A DNA stretch of 64,000 nt from Allgaiera indica. Its GTDB lineage: Bacteria > Pseudomonadota > Alphaproteobacteria > Rhodobacterales > Rhodobacteraceae. Below, one piece after another: positions 33,465 to 41,747 of this stretch. Position 1 is the first letter of the stretch, and each line of letters opens with the position of its first letter. The DNA lies in contig NZ_FNOB01000008.1 in the NCBI RefSeq assembly GCF_900106675.1, positions 62,001 through 126,000 on the forward strand, given 5' to 3'. Made by a program: the position numbers and the translations under genes. The notes under the pieces were generated by a model. That model saw only the letters and a program-made list of their open reading frames with translations, had not been told where the DNA came from and did no database searches.

Positions 33465-35102
33465 CTAGTTCGGCACGCCCGCGACAAGGCGCACCAGCGT
33501 CTGCTGATTGAGATAGCCCGTCGGCGGCAGGCCCGCGGCCCGCTGGAACCGGCGGATCGCGCGCCGCGTCTGGGCGGTGAACTTCCCGTCCACCGCGCCC
33601 GGATCAAAGCCCAGCCCCGCCAGCCGCCTTTCAACCAGATTGCGCGTGAACCCGGTCAGTGCGAGGTTCTGCTCATCAGTCCGCGCGGCCTGCTCGGCCT
33701 GCGAACCGCCGGCGTCGACGGTCAGGCGGTGGATCTGTTCGCCGGCCCGATCAGCAAAGGCACCTTGCGGGAACTCCCGCAAATAGCGGCGATAGGCGCG
33801 CACCGTGTCACGTTCCTTCGCCGCGTTCCAGGCGTCTCGGTCCTGCTGCGCCACCGCCCCGGTCCGCGCCGCGTCCAGCTTGTCAATCCGCGCCTGCGCG
33901 ACATCGGCATACTGCCCGTCGGGATAGCGGTCGAGATAGGCCTGCAGCCCCGCCCGGTCGCCCTTGGCCCCGGTCTGGTCCCAATAGGCGCGGTCCTTGG
34001 CATCCTCGGCCTGCTTGCGCTGCTCGGCCTGGGCCTGCAGCTGCTTTTGCCGCGCCTGGGCCTGATCGTTGAGCGTGGCGATCTGCTGCGCGGTCAGATA
34101 ACCGGTGGCGCGCACCCCGCCTTCGTGCAGTTGCCAATCCTTGATCGCGGACCGCGTGCCCTGACCGAAGACCCCGTCGATCCCATGGGGATTGTGCTCC
34201 AGCAGCGACAGGTTCCGCTGGATCTGGCGCCGCTGGCGGGTGCTGAGGTTCAGCGCCTGTTCGGCCTGGCGCGCCGCGCGGTCCGGCTCTGCCTGGATCT
34301 TGGCGATTTCGGATCTGGCGTCCTGGGAATGGGCGCCCTGGGGGAAGCTGTTCAGATAGGCCTGCAAGGCAGGGATGGTGCCGGCCTGCATCGCCACCTG
34401 CCAGGCAGCATCGTCGGCCGCGCCCGAGGGCGGGGTTTGCGCCGATTGTTGCGGCGCCGCGCGCAGGAACGGCGCCACCCCCGAGACATAGCCGTCGGCG
34501 CGCAGTGATTGGCCATCCTTGACCAGCGCGGCCAGGCTGCGCCCCGGATGCGACAGCGGGCCGCTGACGAAGGCCGAGACCTTGTCTGCCGGCCCCCACA
34601 GCACGGTCACCCCTTGCGGGACGTCCAGATCCCCAAGCCCGACCTTCAGGCCATCGCCCAGATCGGGGCTTGAATTGGTATCGCCCAGCACAACCAGCGC
34701 CTGGCCCGGCCGGGTGGCCGCGATCGCCAGCACCGTATCAAGGTTCACCCCCACGGCGCCCACCGTCGCCAGATCCGGCGCGGTGGCCTGATCGGCGGCC
34801 TCCGCGCCCAGGAACCACGTCTCGCCGCCGCCATGGGCGAAGCTGCCGTTCAGCACGATCACCAGCGGACCGTCGCCGCCCTTCTGGTACAACGCGGACA
34901 AACCCTGGCGCAGTTGGGCACTGCGCAGGCTGCTGTCGAAGGTCACCTGCAGCCCGGCCTGTTGCAAAGCCTGCGCGGCGCCGCGTGGCGTCCCAAGGAT
35001 CAGCGCCCGGCCCGGCCCCGTACCTGCCGATTGCGCGAAGGCCAAAGGCGGGGTCGATAGAACAAGCGCGCAGGCGGCGGTGGCGGCGAACAGACGTTTC
35101 AT
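33465..35102 (-). CDS. Secreted pseudo-caspase protein with two peptidoglycan-binding domains
   Basis: A 545-residue exported protein: signal peptide (cleavage after AFA, residue 23), a caspase-like fold at about 30-205, two PGBD repeats (about 285-346 and 480-542, each with a GVFGQGTRSAI or GKFTAQTRRAI core) and three copies of an approximately 35-residue helical repeat (LQAYL..FP.G....A...I at about 232-270, 371-410, 422-460). His90 lies in AHGGG, but the expected catalytic Cys is replaced: LGDTNSS at 139-145, where active members have DAC. It is therefore probably a non-catalytic periplasmic binding protein. It is monocistronic. Confidence 0.8.
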   Translation of the reverse strand: MKRLFAATAACALVLSTPPLAFAQSAGTGPGRALILGTPRGAAQALQQAGLQVTFDSSLRSAQLRQGLSALYQKGGDGPLVIVLNGSFAHGGGETWFLGAEAADQATAPDLATVGAVGVNLDTVLAIAATRPGQALVVLGDTNSSPDLGDGLKVGLGDLDVPQGVTVLWGPADKVSAFVSGPLSHPGRSLAALVKDGQSLRADGYVSGVAPFLRAAPQQSAQTPPSGAADDAAWQVAMQAGTIPALQAYLNSFPQGAHSQDARSEIAKIQAEPDRAARQAEQALNLSTRQRRQIQRNLSLLEHNPHGIDGVFGQGTRSAIKDWQLHEGGVRATGYLTAQQIATLNDQAQARQKQLQAQAEQRKQAEDAKDRAYWDQTGAKGDRAGLQAYLDRYPDGQYADVAQARIDKLDAARTGAVAQQDRDAWNAAKERDTVRAYRRYLREFPQGAFADRAGEQIHRLTVDAGGSQAEQAARTDEQNLALTGFTRNLVERRLAGLGFDPGAVDGKFTAQTRRAIRRFQRAAGLPPTGYLNQQTLVRLVAGVPN

Positions 35103-35150
35103 GGCGTCCCTCCCAAATTTCCGTGTCGCGCGGGGAGGGCCGGTTTCACC

Positions 35151-36368
35151 CTAGTCGTAGCTGCGCCGGTCCTCGATCACCTTGCCGTCGTTGGGCAGCG
35201 ACCCCGGCGGCACAAGCTCGACCCTGCCCCGCAATTTCAGCGTTTCCAGAACGCTTCCCTCATACAACGCGGGATTGGCCGCTCTGGTTTCGATCTGCAC
35301 GATCATCAGGTCCATTTCGCCTTCCCGCTGGGCGATGACACGGGCGCGCGCGACCTCGTCGTGGCGCGCGACCAGCGCCGCGACCTGCTCGGGGCGGACG
35401 AACATGCCCTTGATCTTGGTGGTCTGGTCGGCGCGGCCCATCCAGCCCTTGATCCGCATGTTGGTGCGCCCGCAGGGGCTTTCGCCCGGCAGCACGGCGG
35501 AAAGATCGCCGGTGGCGAAGCGGATCAGCGGGTAGTCGGGGTTGAGCGTGGTCACCACCACCTCGCCCACCTGGCCGGGCATCACCGGGGTGCCGGTGCC
35601 CGGGGTGACGATCTCGACGATCACGCCGTCGTCCACGATCATGCCTTCCATCGCCGGGCTTTCATAGGCGATGTTGCCCAGATCGGCGGTGGCATAGCAT
35701 TGCAGGCACTGGATGCCCCGATCCGCATATTCGGCGCGCAAGCTGGGAAACAGCGCCCCGCCGCCCACCGCCGCGCGGCTGAATTTCAGGCGCTCGCCCA
35801 TCGCCTCGGCCCGGTCGAGGATCACCTTCAGGTAGTCCGGCGTGCCGGCATAGGCGGTGCAGCCGATATCGGCCGCGGCGCGCACCTGCAGGTCGGTCTG
35901 GCCGGTGCCGGCGGGCAGCACGGCGGCGCCCACCGCCCGCGCGCCGCTTTCAAAGATCATCCCCGCGGGCGTCAGATGGTAGCCGAAACAGTTCTGCACG
36001 ATGTCACCCGCGCCGATCCCCAGCGCATGCAGGAACCGCCCCATGCGCCACCAGTCGTGCGTGGTGCGCCCGATCTCATAGATCGGGCCGGGGGACTGAA
36101 AGATGTGCTCGTAGCCGCCGCCTGCCGGGATCAGGCCGCCCAGCGGCGGGTTGGCCTTCTGCGCCGCAGCCAGTTCGGATTTGCGGATCACCGGCAGCGC
36201 CGCCAGCGCCTCGGCCGAGGTAACGGCATTGGCGTCGACCTCTCCCAGCAGCCGCGCCAGGCCCGGCGCGGCCTGGGCGCGGGCGATCTGCGCGGGCAGG
36301 TCGCGGGCCAGATCGGCGGCACGGCGGTCCGCGCTGCGGGTTTCGAGATCGTCGAAATAGCTGCTCAT
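35151..36368 (-). CDS. PaaK-like adenylate-forming ligase
   Basis: A 405-residue protein of the phenylacetate-CoA ligase family (C-terminal IKGMFVRPEQVAALVARH and GRADQTTKIKG). The usual P-loop SSGTTGxP is absent; in its place is HIFQSPGPIYEIG (about residues 88-100 from ATG 36368). It is the last gene of a seven-gene minus-strand operon with a Liv-type ABC importer. I prefer ATG 36368, with AAGGAC upstream, over GTG 36389. It probably activates the imported carboxylate, but the substrate and even activity are uncertain. Confidence 0.82.
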   Translation of the reverse strand: MSSYFDDLETRSADRRAADLARDLPAQIARAQAAPGLARLLGEVDANAVTSAEALAALPVIRKSELAAAQKANPPLGGLIPAGGGYEHIFQSPGPIYEIGRTTHDWWRMGRFLHALGIGAGDIVQNCFGYHLTPAGMIFESGARAVGAAVLPAGTGQTDLQVRAAADIGCTAYAGTPDYLKVILDRAEAMGERLKFSRAAVGGGALFPSLRAEYADRGIQCLQCYATADLGNIAYESPAMEGMIVDDGVIVEIVTPGTGTPVMPGQVGEVVVTTLNPDYPLIRFATGDLSAVLPGESPCGRTNMRIKGWMGRADQTTKIKGMFVRPEQVAALVARHDEVARARVIAQREGEMDLMIVQIETRAANPALYEGSVLETLKLRGRVELVPPGSLPNDGKVIEDRRSYD

Positions 36369-36401
36369 TGCGGTCTTGTCCTTCGCCACGACACACTCAC
36401 A

Positions 36402-37229
36402 TCAGGCCAGCCAGCGCTTGCGCCGCCGGTACGAACGCACATCGCGGAAGGACTTGCGGCCCTCGTCCGACATGCCAAGGTAGAATTCCTTCACATCCGG
36501 GTTCTCGCGCAGCTCGGCCGCCGGGCCATCCATCACCACGCGACCCGATTCCAGGATATAGCCGTAATGGGCGAAGCGCAGCGCCACATTGGTGTTCTGC
36601 TCGGCCAGAAGGAAGGTCACGCCCTCGTTCTCGTTCACCGATTTGACGATCTCGAAGATCTGCTCGACCAGTTGCGGCGCAAGGCCCATCGACGGCTCAT
36701 CCAGCAACACCATCTCGGGGCGGGACATCAGCGCGCGGCCGATCGCCACCATCTGCTGTTCCCCGCCCGAGGTATAGCCGGCCTGCGACCTGCGCCGTTC
36801 CTTGAGGCGCGGGAAATAGGAATAGACCATCTCCAGATCGGCGCCGATCGCGCCCTTGCCGTCGCGCCGGGTATAGGCGCCGGTCAGCAGGTTTTCCTCG
36901 ACGGTCAGATGTTCGAAACAATGGCGGCCCTCCATCACCTGGATCACGCCGCGTTTCACCAGATCGGCGGGGGCCATGGCCTGGATGCGATCGCCGCGAT
37001 AGGTGATCGAGCCCTTGGTAACCTCGCCGCGTTCGGAATGCAGAAGGTTCGACACCGCCTTCAGCGTCGTCGTCTTGCCCGCGCCATTGCCGCCCAGCAG
37101 CGCGGTGATGCCGCCCTTGGGCACCCGCAGGCTGACGCCCTTCAGCACCAGGATGACGTGATTGTAGATCACCTCGATATTGTTCACCTCAAGGAGGGTT
37201 TCAGTGGATTGCGGGGCGGCGTCCAGCAT
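36402..37229 (-). CDS. livF: Branched-chain-type ABC transporter ATP-binding protein LivF
   Basis: A 275-residue ABC ATPase with Walker A GGNGAGKTT (residues 46-54), signature TSGGEQQM and Walker B VLLDEPSMGLAP. It pairs with LivG to energise uptake through LivH/LivM. Compared with E. coli LivF it has a C-terminal basic extension (RSYRRRKRWLA). It follows the substrate-binding protein gene across a GC-rich hairpin and precedes the PaaK-like gene by 33 bases. Confidence 0.95.
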   Translation of the reverse strand: MLDAAPQSTETLLEVNNIEVIYNHVILVLKGVSLRVPKGGITALLGGNGAGKTTTLKAVSNLLHSERGEVTKGSITYRGDRIQAMAPADLVKRGVIQVMEGRHCFEHLTVEENLLTGAYTRRDGKGAIGADLEMVYSYFPRLKERRRSQAGYTSGGEQQMVAIGRALMSRPEMVLLDEPSMGLAPQLVEQIFEIVKSVNENEGVTFLLAEQNTNVALRFAHYGYILESGRVVMDGPAAELRENPDVKEFYLGMSDEGRKSFRDVRSYRRRKRWLA

Positions 37230-37255
37230 CTTTTCGTCCCTGTTGCGGGTGGGGT

Positions 37256-37284
37256 GCCCCGGCCCGCAGAGGCCGGGCCGGGGC
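37256..37284. terminator. GC hairpin between binding protein and livF
   Basis: GCCCCGGCCC and GGGCCGGGGC form a perfect 10-bp stem with a 9-base loop, 16 bases past the stop of the binding protein gene. No U-run follows on the operon strand. Such hairpins often stabilise the upstream message so that the binding protein is made in excess of the membrane parts. Confidence 0.6.
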
Positions 37285-37300
37285 GGTTTTCGTCACGCGC

Positions 37301-38605
37301 CTAGTTGCAATCGGCGCGGGGCGTGATGTTGTTTTCCTTGGCATAGGCCGCGGCGTCTTCTTCGATCAGCGGATCGATCACCTTGCGGTCCGAGGTGATC
37401 CAGTCGGTCACGACCTTCCACTTTCCGGCCTTGGCGTCCCACTGGTTGACCTTGGCCTCGCCCGGGCCGCCATGGTTGGCGCAGCTCACCTTGAAGGTGG
37501 GACCAAAGCCCTTGAGACCGGCCTTGTCCATCACTGCCTCGCTGATATCGAGCTTCTCCAGCGCGTCGCGCATATCGGCCGGGGTGATCTGCTTCTTGCC
37601 GGACATCTGCTGCGCCAGCCTGGCCGCCTCGGTCGCCAGGAACGCCGCGTACATGCCGCGGTTGTAAAGGACGGTGCCCTCCTGATCGCCGGCGCCGGCG
37701 GCCTTGCCCGCGTCATAGACGTATTTCTTCAGATCGGCATAGATCGGGAAATCGGCCCCCACGCCGTTGAAGTTCAGCGCCTTGTAGCCATCGGCCTTGG
37801 CGCCCACCGGTTTCACGTCGTTTTCCGAACCCGACCACCAGATGCCGATGAAATGATCCATCGGGAAGCGGATGTTGGCGGCCTCCTGAATCGCGACCGG
37901 GTTCATCACGCCCCAGCCCCACATCAGCACATAATCAGGCTTGTCGCGGCGGATCTGCAGCCACTGGCTTTTCTGTTCCTGGCCCGGATGATCGACCGGG
38001 ATCAGGCTCAGCTTGAAGCCATACATCTTCTCCAGTTCCTGCAGGGTGCGGATCGGCTCTTTCCCGTAGGCCGAGTTGTGGTAGACCAGCGCGATCTTCT
38101 TGCCCTTCAGGCTGTCGTTGTTCTGCGACAGCAGATACTTGACCATGATCGACGCCCCGTCCCAATAGTTGGCGGGGAAGTTGAAGATCCATTTGAACAC
38201 CTTGCCGTCAGCGGCCGAGGTGCGCCCGTAGCCCGAGGTCAGCATAGGGATGCCGTCGGCCGAGGCCTTGGGGATCAGCTGGTAGGTGATGCCCGTCGAG
38301 AGCGGCTGATACAGCAGCGCGCCGGTGCCCTTGGTCGACTCGTAGCACTCGACGCCCTTCTCGGTGTTGTAGCCGGTCTCGCATTCGACCAGCTTGATCT
38401 TCTCACCGCCGACGCCGCCGTCGCGCTCGTTCAAGAGGGTCATGTAATCGGCATAGCCGTCGGCGAAGGGAATGCCGTTCGCGGCATAGGGGCCGGTGCG
38501 GTAGGAAAGCGACGGGAACACCAGGTCCGCCATCGCGGGCGCCGCCGTCAGCACACCGCCCATCAGGCCGGTGGCGAGCGCCAGGGTTGCCAGTTTCAGT
38601 TTCAT
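37301..38605 (-). CDS. ABC transporter substrate-binding protein (LivK-type)
   Basis: A 434-residue periplasmic binding protein with a signal peptide (LATLALATGLMGGVLTAAPAMA, cleavage near residue 26) and the two-lobed periplasmic binding fold of the leucine/amide family. It is longer than LivK and carries YRTGPYAANG and YHNSAYGKEPIR, resembling binding proteins of aromatic or dicarboxylate uptake systems. The neighbouring ligases suggest that the substrate is a carboxylic acid rather than an amino acid. Four Cys (ECETGY, ECYES, SCANH and the terminal DCN) may form disulfides. Confidence 0.9.
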   Translation of the reverse strand: MKLKLATLALATGLMGGVLTAAPAMADLVFPSLSYRTGPYAANGIPFADGYADYMTLLNERDGGVGGEKIKLVECETGYNTEKGVECYESTKGTGALLYQPLSTGITYQLIPKASADGIPMLTSGYGRTSAADGKVFKWIFNFPANYWDGASIMVKYLLSQNNDSLKGKKIALVYHNSAYGKEPIRTLQELEKMYGFKLSLIPVDHPGQEQKSQWLQIRRDKPDYVLMWGWGVMNPVAIQEAANIRFPMDHFIGIWWSGSENDVKPVGAKADGYKALNFNGVGADFPIYADLKKYVYDAGKAAGAGDQEGTVLYNRGMYAAFLATEAARLAQQMSGKKQITPADMRDALEKLDISEAVMDKAGLKGFGPTFKVSCANHGGPGEAKVNQWDAKAGKWKVVTDWITSDRKVIDPLIEEDAAAYAKENNITPRADCN

Positions 38606-38672
38606 CAGGTTTTTCCTCCCATGATGGTTGCTGTGCGCCGGGCTTGGGCCCGGTTCTGGATTGGGGCCCGCC

Positions 38673-39749
38673 CTAGTGCGGGAAGGGCCAAAGACGCAGT
38701 TTCTCCTTCGCCAGACGCCAGAGCTGCGCCATGCCGTGCGGTTCCGCGATCAGGAAGATGATGATCAAGGCACCGACGATCATCAGCCGGATATGGGCCG
38801 CCAGATCGGTGGGCCAGCCCCAGCTGTCGACCAGCACCAGCTTGATCAGCACCGGCAACACCACCATGAAGGCAGCACCGGCGAAGCTGCCGAAGATGCT
38901 GCCAAGGCCGCCGATGATGATCATGAAGAGCACGGCGAAGCTTTTCTCGATGCCGAAGGCCTCGCCCACCTCGACCGCGCCGAGATAGACCGAGAAGAAC
39001 AGCGCCCCGGCGATGCCGACGTAGAAGGAGGACACCGCGAAGGCCGTCAGCTTGGCGCGCAAGGGGTTCACGCCGATGATCTCGGCGGCGATGTCCATGT
39101 CACGGATCGCCATCCATTTGCGCCCCGTCGCGCCCCGCGTCAGGTTGCGCGCCATCCAGGCCAGCAGTACGACGAACGCCAGGCACACCAGATAGCCCGC
39201 CCAGGGCGCCACCTGCGCGCCGGTGACGGGGATGCCGAACACCGTGCGCTCGGGCATAGATATCTGGCCCGAGGCCGAGTAGTTGTAGAACCACGGCACC
39301 CGGTTGAAGAGCCAGACCAGGAAGAACTGCGCCGCCAGCGTTGCCACCGCCAGGTAGAAGCCCTTGATGCGCAGGCTGGGCAGGCCGAACAGCACGCCAA
39401 CGCCGGCGGTGATGACCCCTGCGGCCAGGATGTGGAAGACGATGTTGATGTCGGGGAAGGCGGTGGTCAGCTTGTAGCAGGCATAGGCCCCCACCGCCAT
39501 GAACCCGCCCGTGCCAAGGCTAAGCTGGCCGCAATAGCCCACCAGGATGTTCAGCCCCAGCGCCGCGATCGCGTAGATCAGGAACGGGATGAAGACCGCG
39601 TTGGTCCAGTAGTCGTTCAGCAGGAACGGCAGCACGGCAAAGCCCAGCAGCAGCGCCGCGTAATAGCCGCGCCGGTCGAAGCGGATCGGGAAGGTCTGGC
39701 TGTCGTCCTTGTAGGAGGTCTTGAAGTCGCCTGCTTCGCGGTAGAACAT
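38673..39749 (-). CDS. livM: ABC transporter permease LivM
   Basis: A 358-residue inner-membrane permease with about ten hydrophobic segments. The family motifs NILVGYCGQLSLGTGGFMA and the cytoplasmic EAA-like loop RKWMAIRDMDIAAEIIGVNP are present. It forms the channel with LivH. I start at ATG 39749 (MFYREAGDF); codons upstream in the frame are not LivM-like. It lies 37 bases after livH and 67 bases before the binding protein gene. Confidence 0.94.
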   Translation of the reverse strand: MFYREAGDFKTSYKDDSQTFPIRFDRRGYYAALLLGFAVLPFLLNDYWTNAVFIPFLIYAIAALGLNILVGYCGQLSLGTGGFMAVGAYACYKLTTAFPDINIVFHILAAGVITAGVGVLFGLPSLRIKGFYLAVATLAAQFFLVWLFNRVPWFYNYSASGQISMPERTVFGIPVTGAQVAPWAGYLVCLAFVVLLAWMARNLTRGATGRKWMAIRDMDIAAEIIGVNPLRAKLTAFAVSSFYVGIAGALFFSVYLGAVEVGEAFGIEKSFAVLFMIIIGGLGSIFGSFAGAAFMVVLPVLIKLVLVDSWGWPTDLAAHIRLMIVGALIIIFLIAEPHGMAQLWRLAKEKLRLWPFPH

Positions 39750-39786
39750 CAGCGCATTCCCTTGTTGTCTTGACCCGGCCGCATCG

Positions 39787-40779
39787 TCACACCCTCTCGA
39801 TGATCTTCTCGCCGAACAGGCCCTGCGGCCGGAACACGAGGAACACCAGCGCCAGCACATAGGCGAACCAGTTCTCGGTCGCGCCGCCCACCAGGGGCCC
39901 CACCCAGAATTCGAACAATTGTTCGCCAATCCCGATGATCAACCCGCCGACAATGGCACCGGGGATCGAGGTGAAGCCGCCCAGCATCAGGACCGGCAGC
40001 GCCTTCAGCGCGATCAGCGAAAGCGAGAACTGCACGCCCGAGCGCGCGCCCCACATGATCCCGGCGACCAACGCGACGAAACCCGCGATCGACCATACCA
40101 GCACCCAGATGAAGCGCAGGGAAATCCCCACCGACAGCGCCGCCTGATGGTCGTCGGCCACCGCGCGCAGCGCCCGGCCCTGCTTTGAATATTGCGAGAA
40201 CAGCATCAGCAGCGCGACCAGCACCGCCGCCACCACCGTCGCCACGATGTTCAGCTGATCGACATAGAAGCCGTAGCCGAACCAGGCGTTGGTGACGTTG
40301 TCGATGGTGCCGGACATGCCCTGCGGCAGGCCCACGTCCATGGTCTTGATATCGGCGCCCCACATCGTGTCGCCCAGCCCTTCCAGGAAATAGGCAAGCC
40401 CGATGGTGGCCATGAACAGGATGATCGGCGGCTGGTTGACCAGATGTTTCAAGATCAGCGCCTCGATGATCAGCGCCATGCCGATCATCACCAAACCCGT
40501 CAGCACGATCGCCAGGACCGAGGGCACCGTCCAGCCAAAACTGTGCACCTCGACCCCGGGGATCAGGTTGATCAGATCGGCGAAGGGCACCTGCCCCTGC
40601 TGGATGCCCACCAGCGTCAGCGCGGCGAACAGCGCCATCACCCCCTGGGCGTAGTTGAAGATGCCCGATGCCTTGAAGATCAGCACGAAACCCAGCGCCA
40701 CCAGCGCATACATCACCCCCGACAGCAGGCCGTTCAGCGCGGCCTCCATCGCGAAGAGCACTTGATCAGGCAGAACCAT
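39787..40779 (-). CDS. livH: ABC transporter permease LivH
   Basis: A 330-residue permease with eight or so hydrophobic segments; LNGLLSGVMYALVALGFVL near the start and the GRALRAVADDHQAALSVGI loop are typical of LivH. It lies in the middle of the acs-livG-livH-livM-SBP-livF-paaK-like operon, 35 bases after livG. Compared with E. coli LivH it has a small insertion after the fourth segment. No start ambiguity is seen. Confidence 0.94.
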   Translation of the reverse strand: MVLPDQVLFAMEAALNGLLSGVMYALVALGFVLIFKASGIFNYAQGVMALFAALTLVGIQQGQVPFADLINLIPGVEVHSFGWTVPSVLAIVLTGLVMIGMALIIEALILKHLVNQPPIILFMATIGLAYFLEGLGDTMWGADIKTMDVGLPQGMSGTIDNVTNAWFGYGFYVDQLNIVATVVAAVLVALLMLFSQYSKQGRALRAVADDHQAALSVGISLRFIWVLVWSIAGFVALVAGIMWGARSGVQFSLSLIALKALPVLMLGGFTSIPGAIVGGLIIGIGEQLFEFWVGPLVGGATENWFAYVLALVFLVFRPQGLFGEKIIERV

Positions 40780-40814
40780 GGCGGCCTCCGTAATTGGGCT
40801 GGATCGGGGACAGG

Positions 40815-41636
40815 TCAGTCATGCGCCACCCCCAGATAGGCGTCGATCACCGCCTGGTTGGCGCGCACCTCGTCGGGGGTGCCGTCGCCGATCTTCTTGC
40901 CGTAATCCATCACCACCACGCGGTCCGACAGGTCCATGACCACGCCCATGTCGTGCTCGATCAGCGCGATCGTGGTGCCGAATTCGTCGTTCACGTCGAG
41001 GATGAAGCGGCTCATGTCCTCTTTCTCCTCGACGTTCATCCCGGCCATGGGTTCATCCAGCAGCAGAAGCTTCGGCTCTGCCGCCAGCGCCCGGGCCAGT
41101 TCGACCCGCTTCTTCAACCCATAGGGAAGCCGCCCTACCGGGGTCTTGCGGATCGACTGGATTTCCAGAAAGTCGATGATCCGCTCGACCTTCTCGCGAT
41201 GCTCGGTCTCTTCGGCCTGGGCCCGGCCCCACCACAGCGCCTGGGAAAACAGGCCCGTCTTCATCATCGTCAGCCGGCCGGTCATGATGTTGTCGAGCAC
41301 GCTCATCCCGTCGAACAGCGCGATGTTCTGGAAGGTGCGGGCGATGCCCTGGCGGGCCACCTCATAGGGTTTCATCGGCGCGCGGCGCTGGCCGTGGAAC
41401 CAGACCTCGCCCTCTTGCGGGACGTAGAAGCCGGATATCACGTTCAGCATCGAGGATTTCCCGGCGCCGTTCGGGCCGATGATCGCGCGGATCTCGCCCT
41501 CGCGGATGTCGAAGGAGATGTCGGTGATCGCCTTCACGCCGCCGAAACGCAGGGTGATGTTGCGCATCTCCATCAGCACGCCGCCGATCTTGCGTCCGTC
41601 GGCGGTGGTGTAGCCTTCGGGATTGGCGTCAAGCAT
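40815..41636 (-). CDS. livG: ABC transporter ATP-binding protein LivG
   Basis: A 273-residue ABC ATPase: Walker A GPNGAGKSS, a signature region that reads LPYGLKKRVELARAL (the LivG variant of LSGGQ) and Walker B LLLLDEPMAGM. The C-terminal HDMGVVMDLSDRVVVMDYG is the characteristic LivG H-loop end. It pairs with LivF. The gene follows the acyl-CoA synthetase gene after 111 bases, the largest gap in the operon. Confidence 0.95.
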   Translation of the reverse strand: MLDANPEGYTTADGRKIGGVLMEMRNITLRFGGVKAITDISFDIREGEIRAIIGPNGAGKSSMLNVISGFYVPQEGEVWFHGQRRAPMKPYEVARQGIARTFQNIALFDGMSVLDNIMTGRLTMMKTGLFSQALWWGRAQAEETEHREKVERIIDFLEIQSIRKTPVGRLPYGLKKRVELARALAAEPKLLLLDEPMAGMNVEEKEDMSRFILDVNDEFGTTIALIEHDMGVVMDLSDRVVVMDYGKKIGDGTPDEVRANQAVIDAYLGVAHD

Positions 41637-41747
41637 TTCCCTGATCTCCCCGAATGATGCTTTTCATGCAAAGGGCGCGCGAACGATCGGGCATGCGCCC
41701 TGGACGGCAACAAGCCCGGACGCCAGTCCTTGAGGGCGCACCCCGGT

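Noticed and set aside
35361-37304. 647-codon plus-strand frame opposite the PaaK-like and livF genes
   Set aside because: It spans two real genes and their junction on the opposite strand and is rich in His/Arg/Gln, as expected for an antisense shadow.
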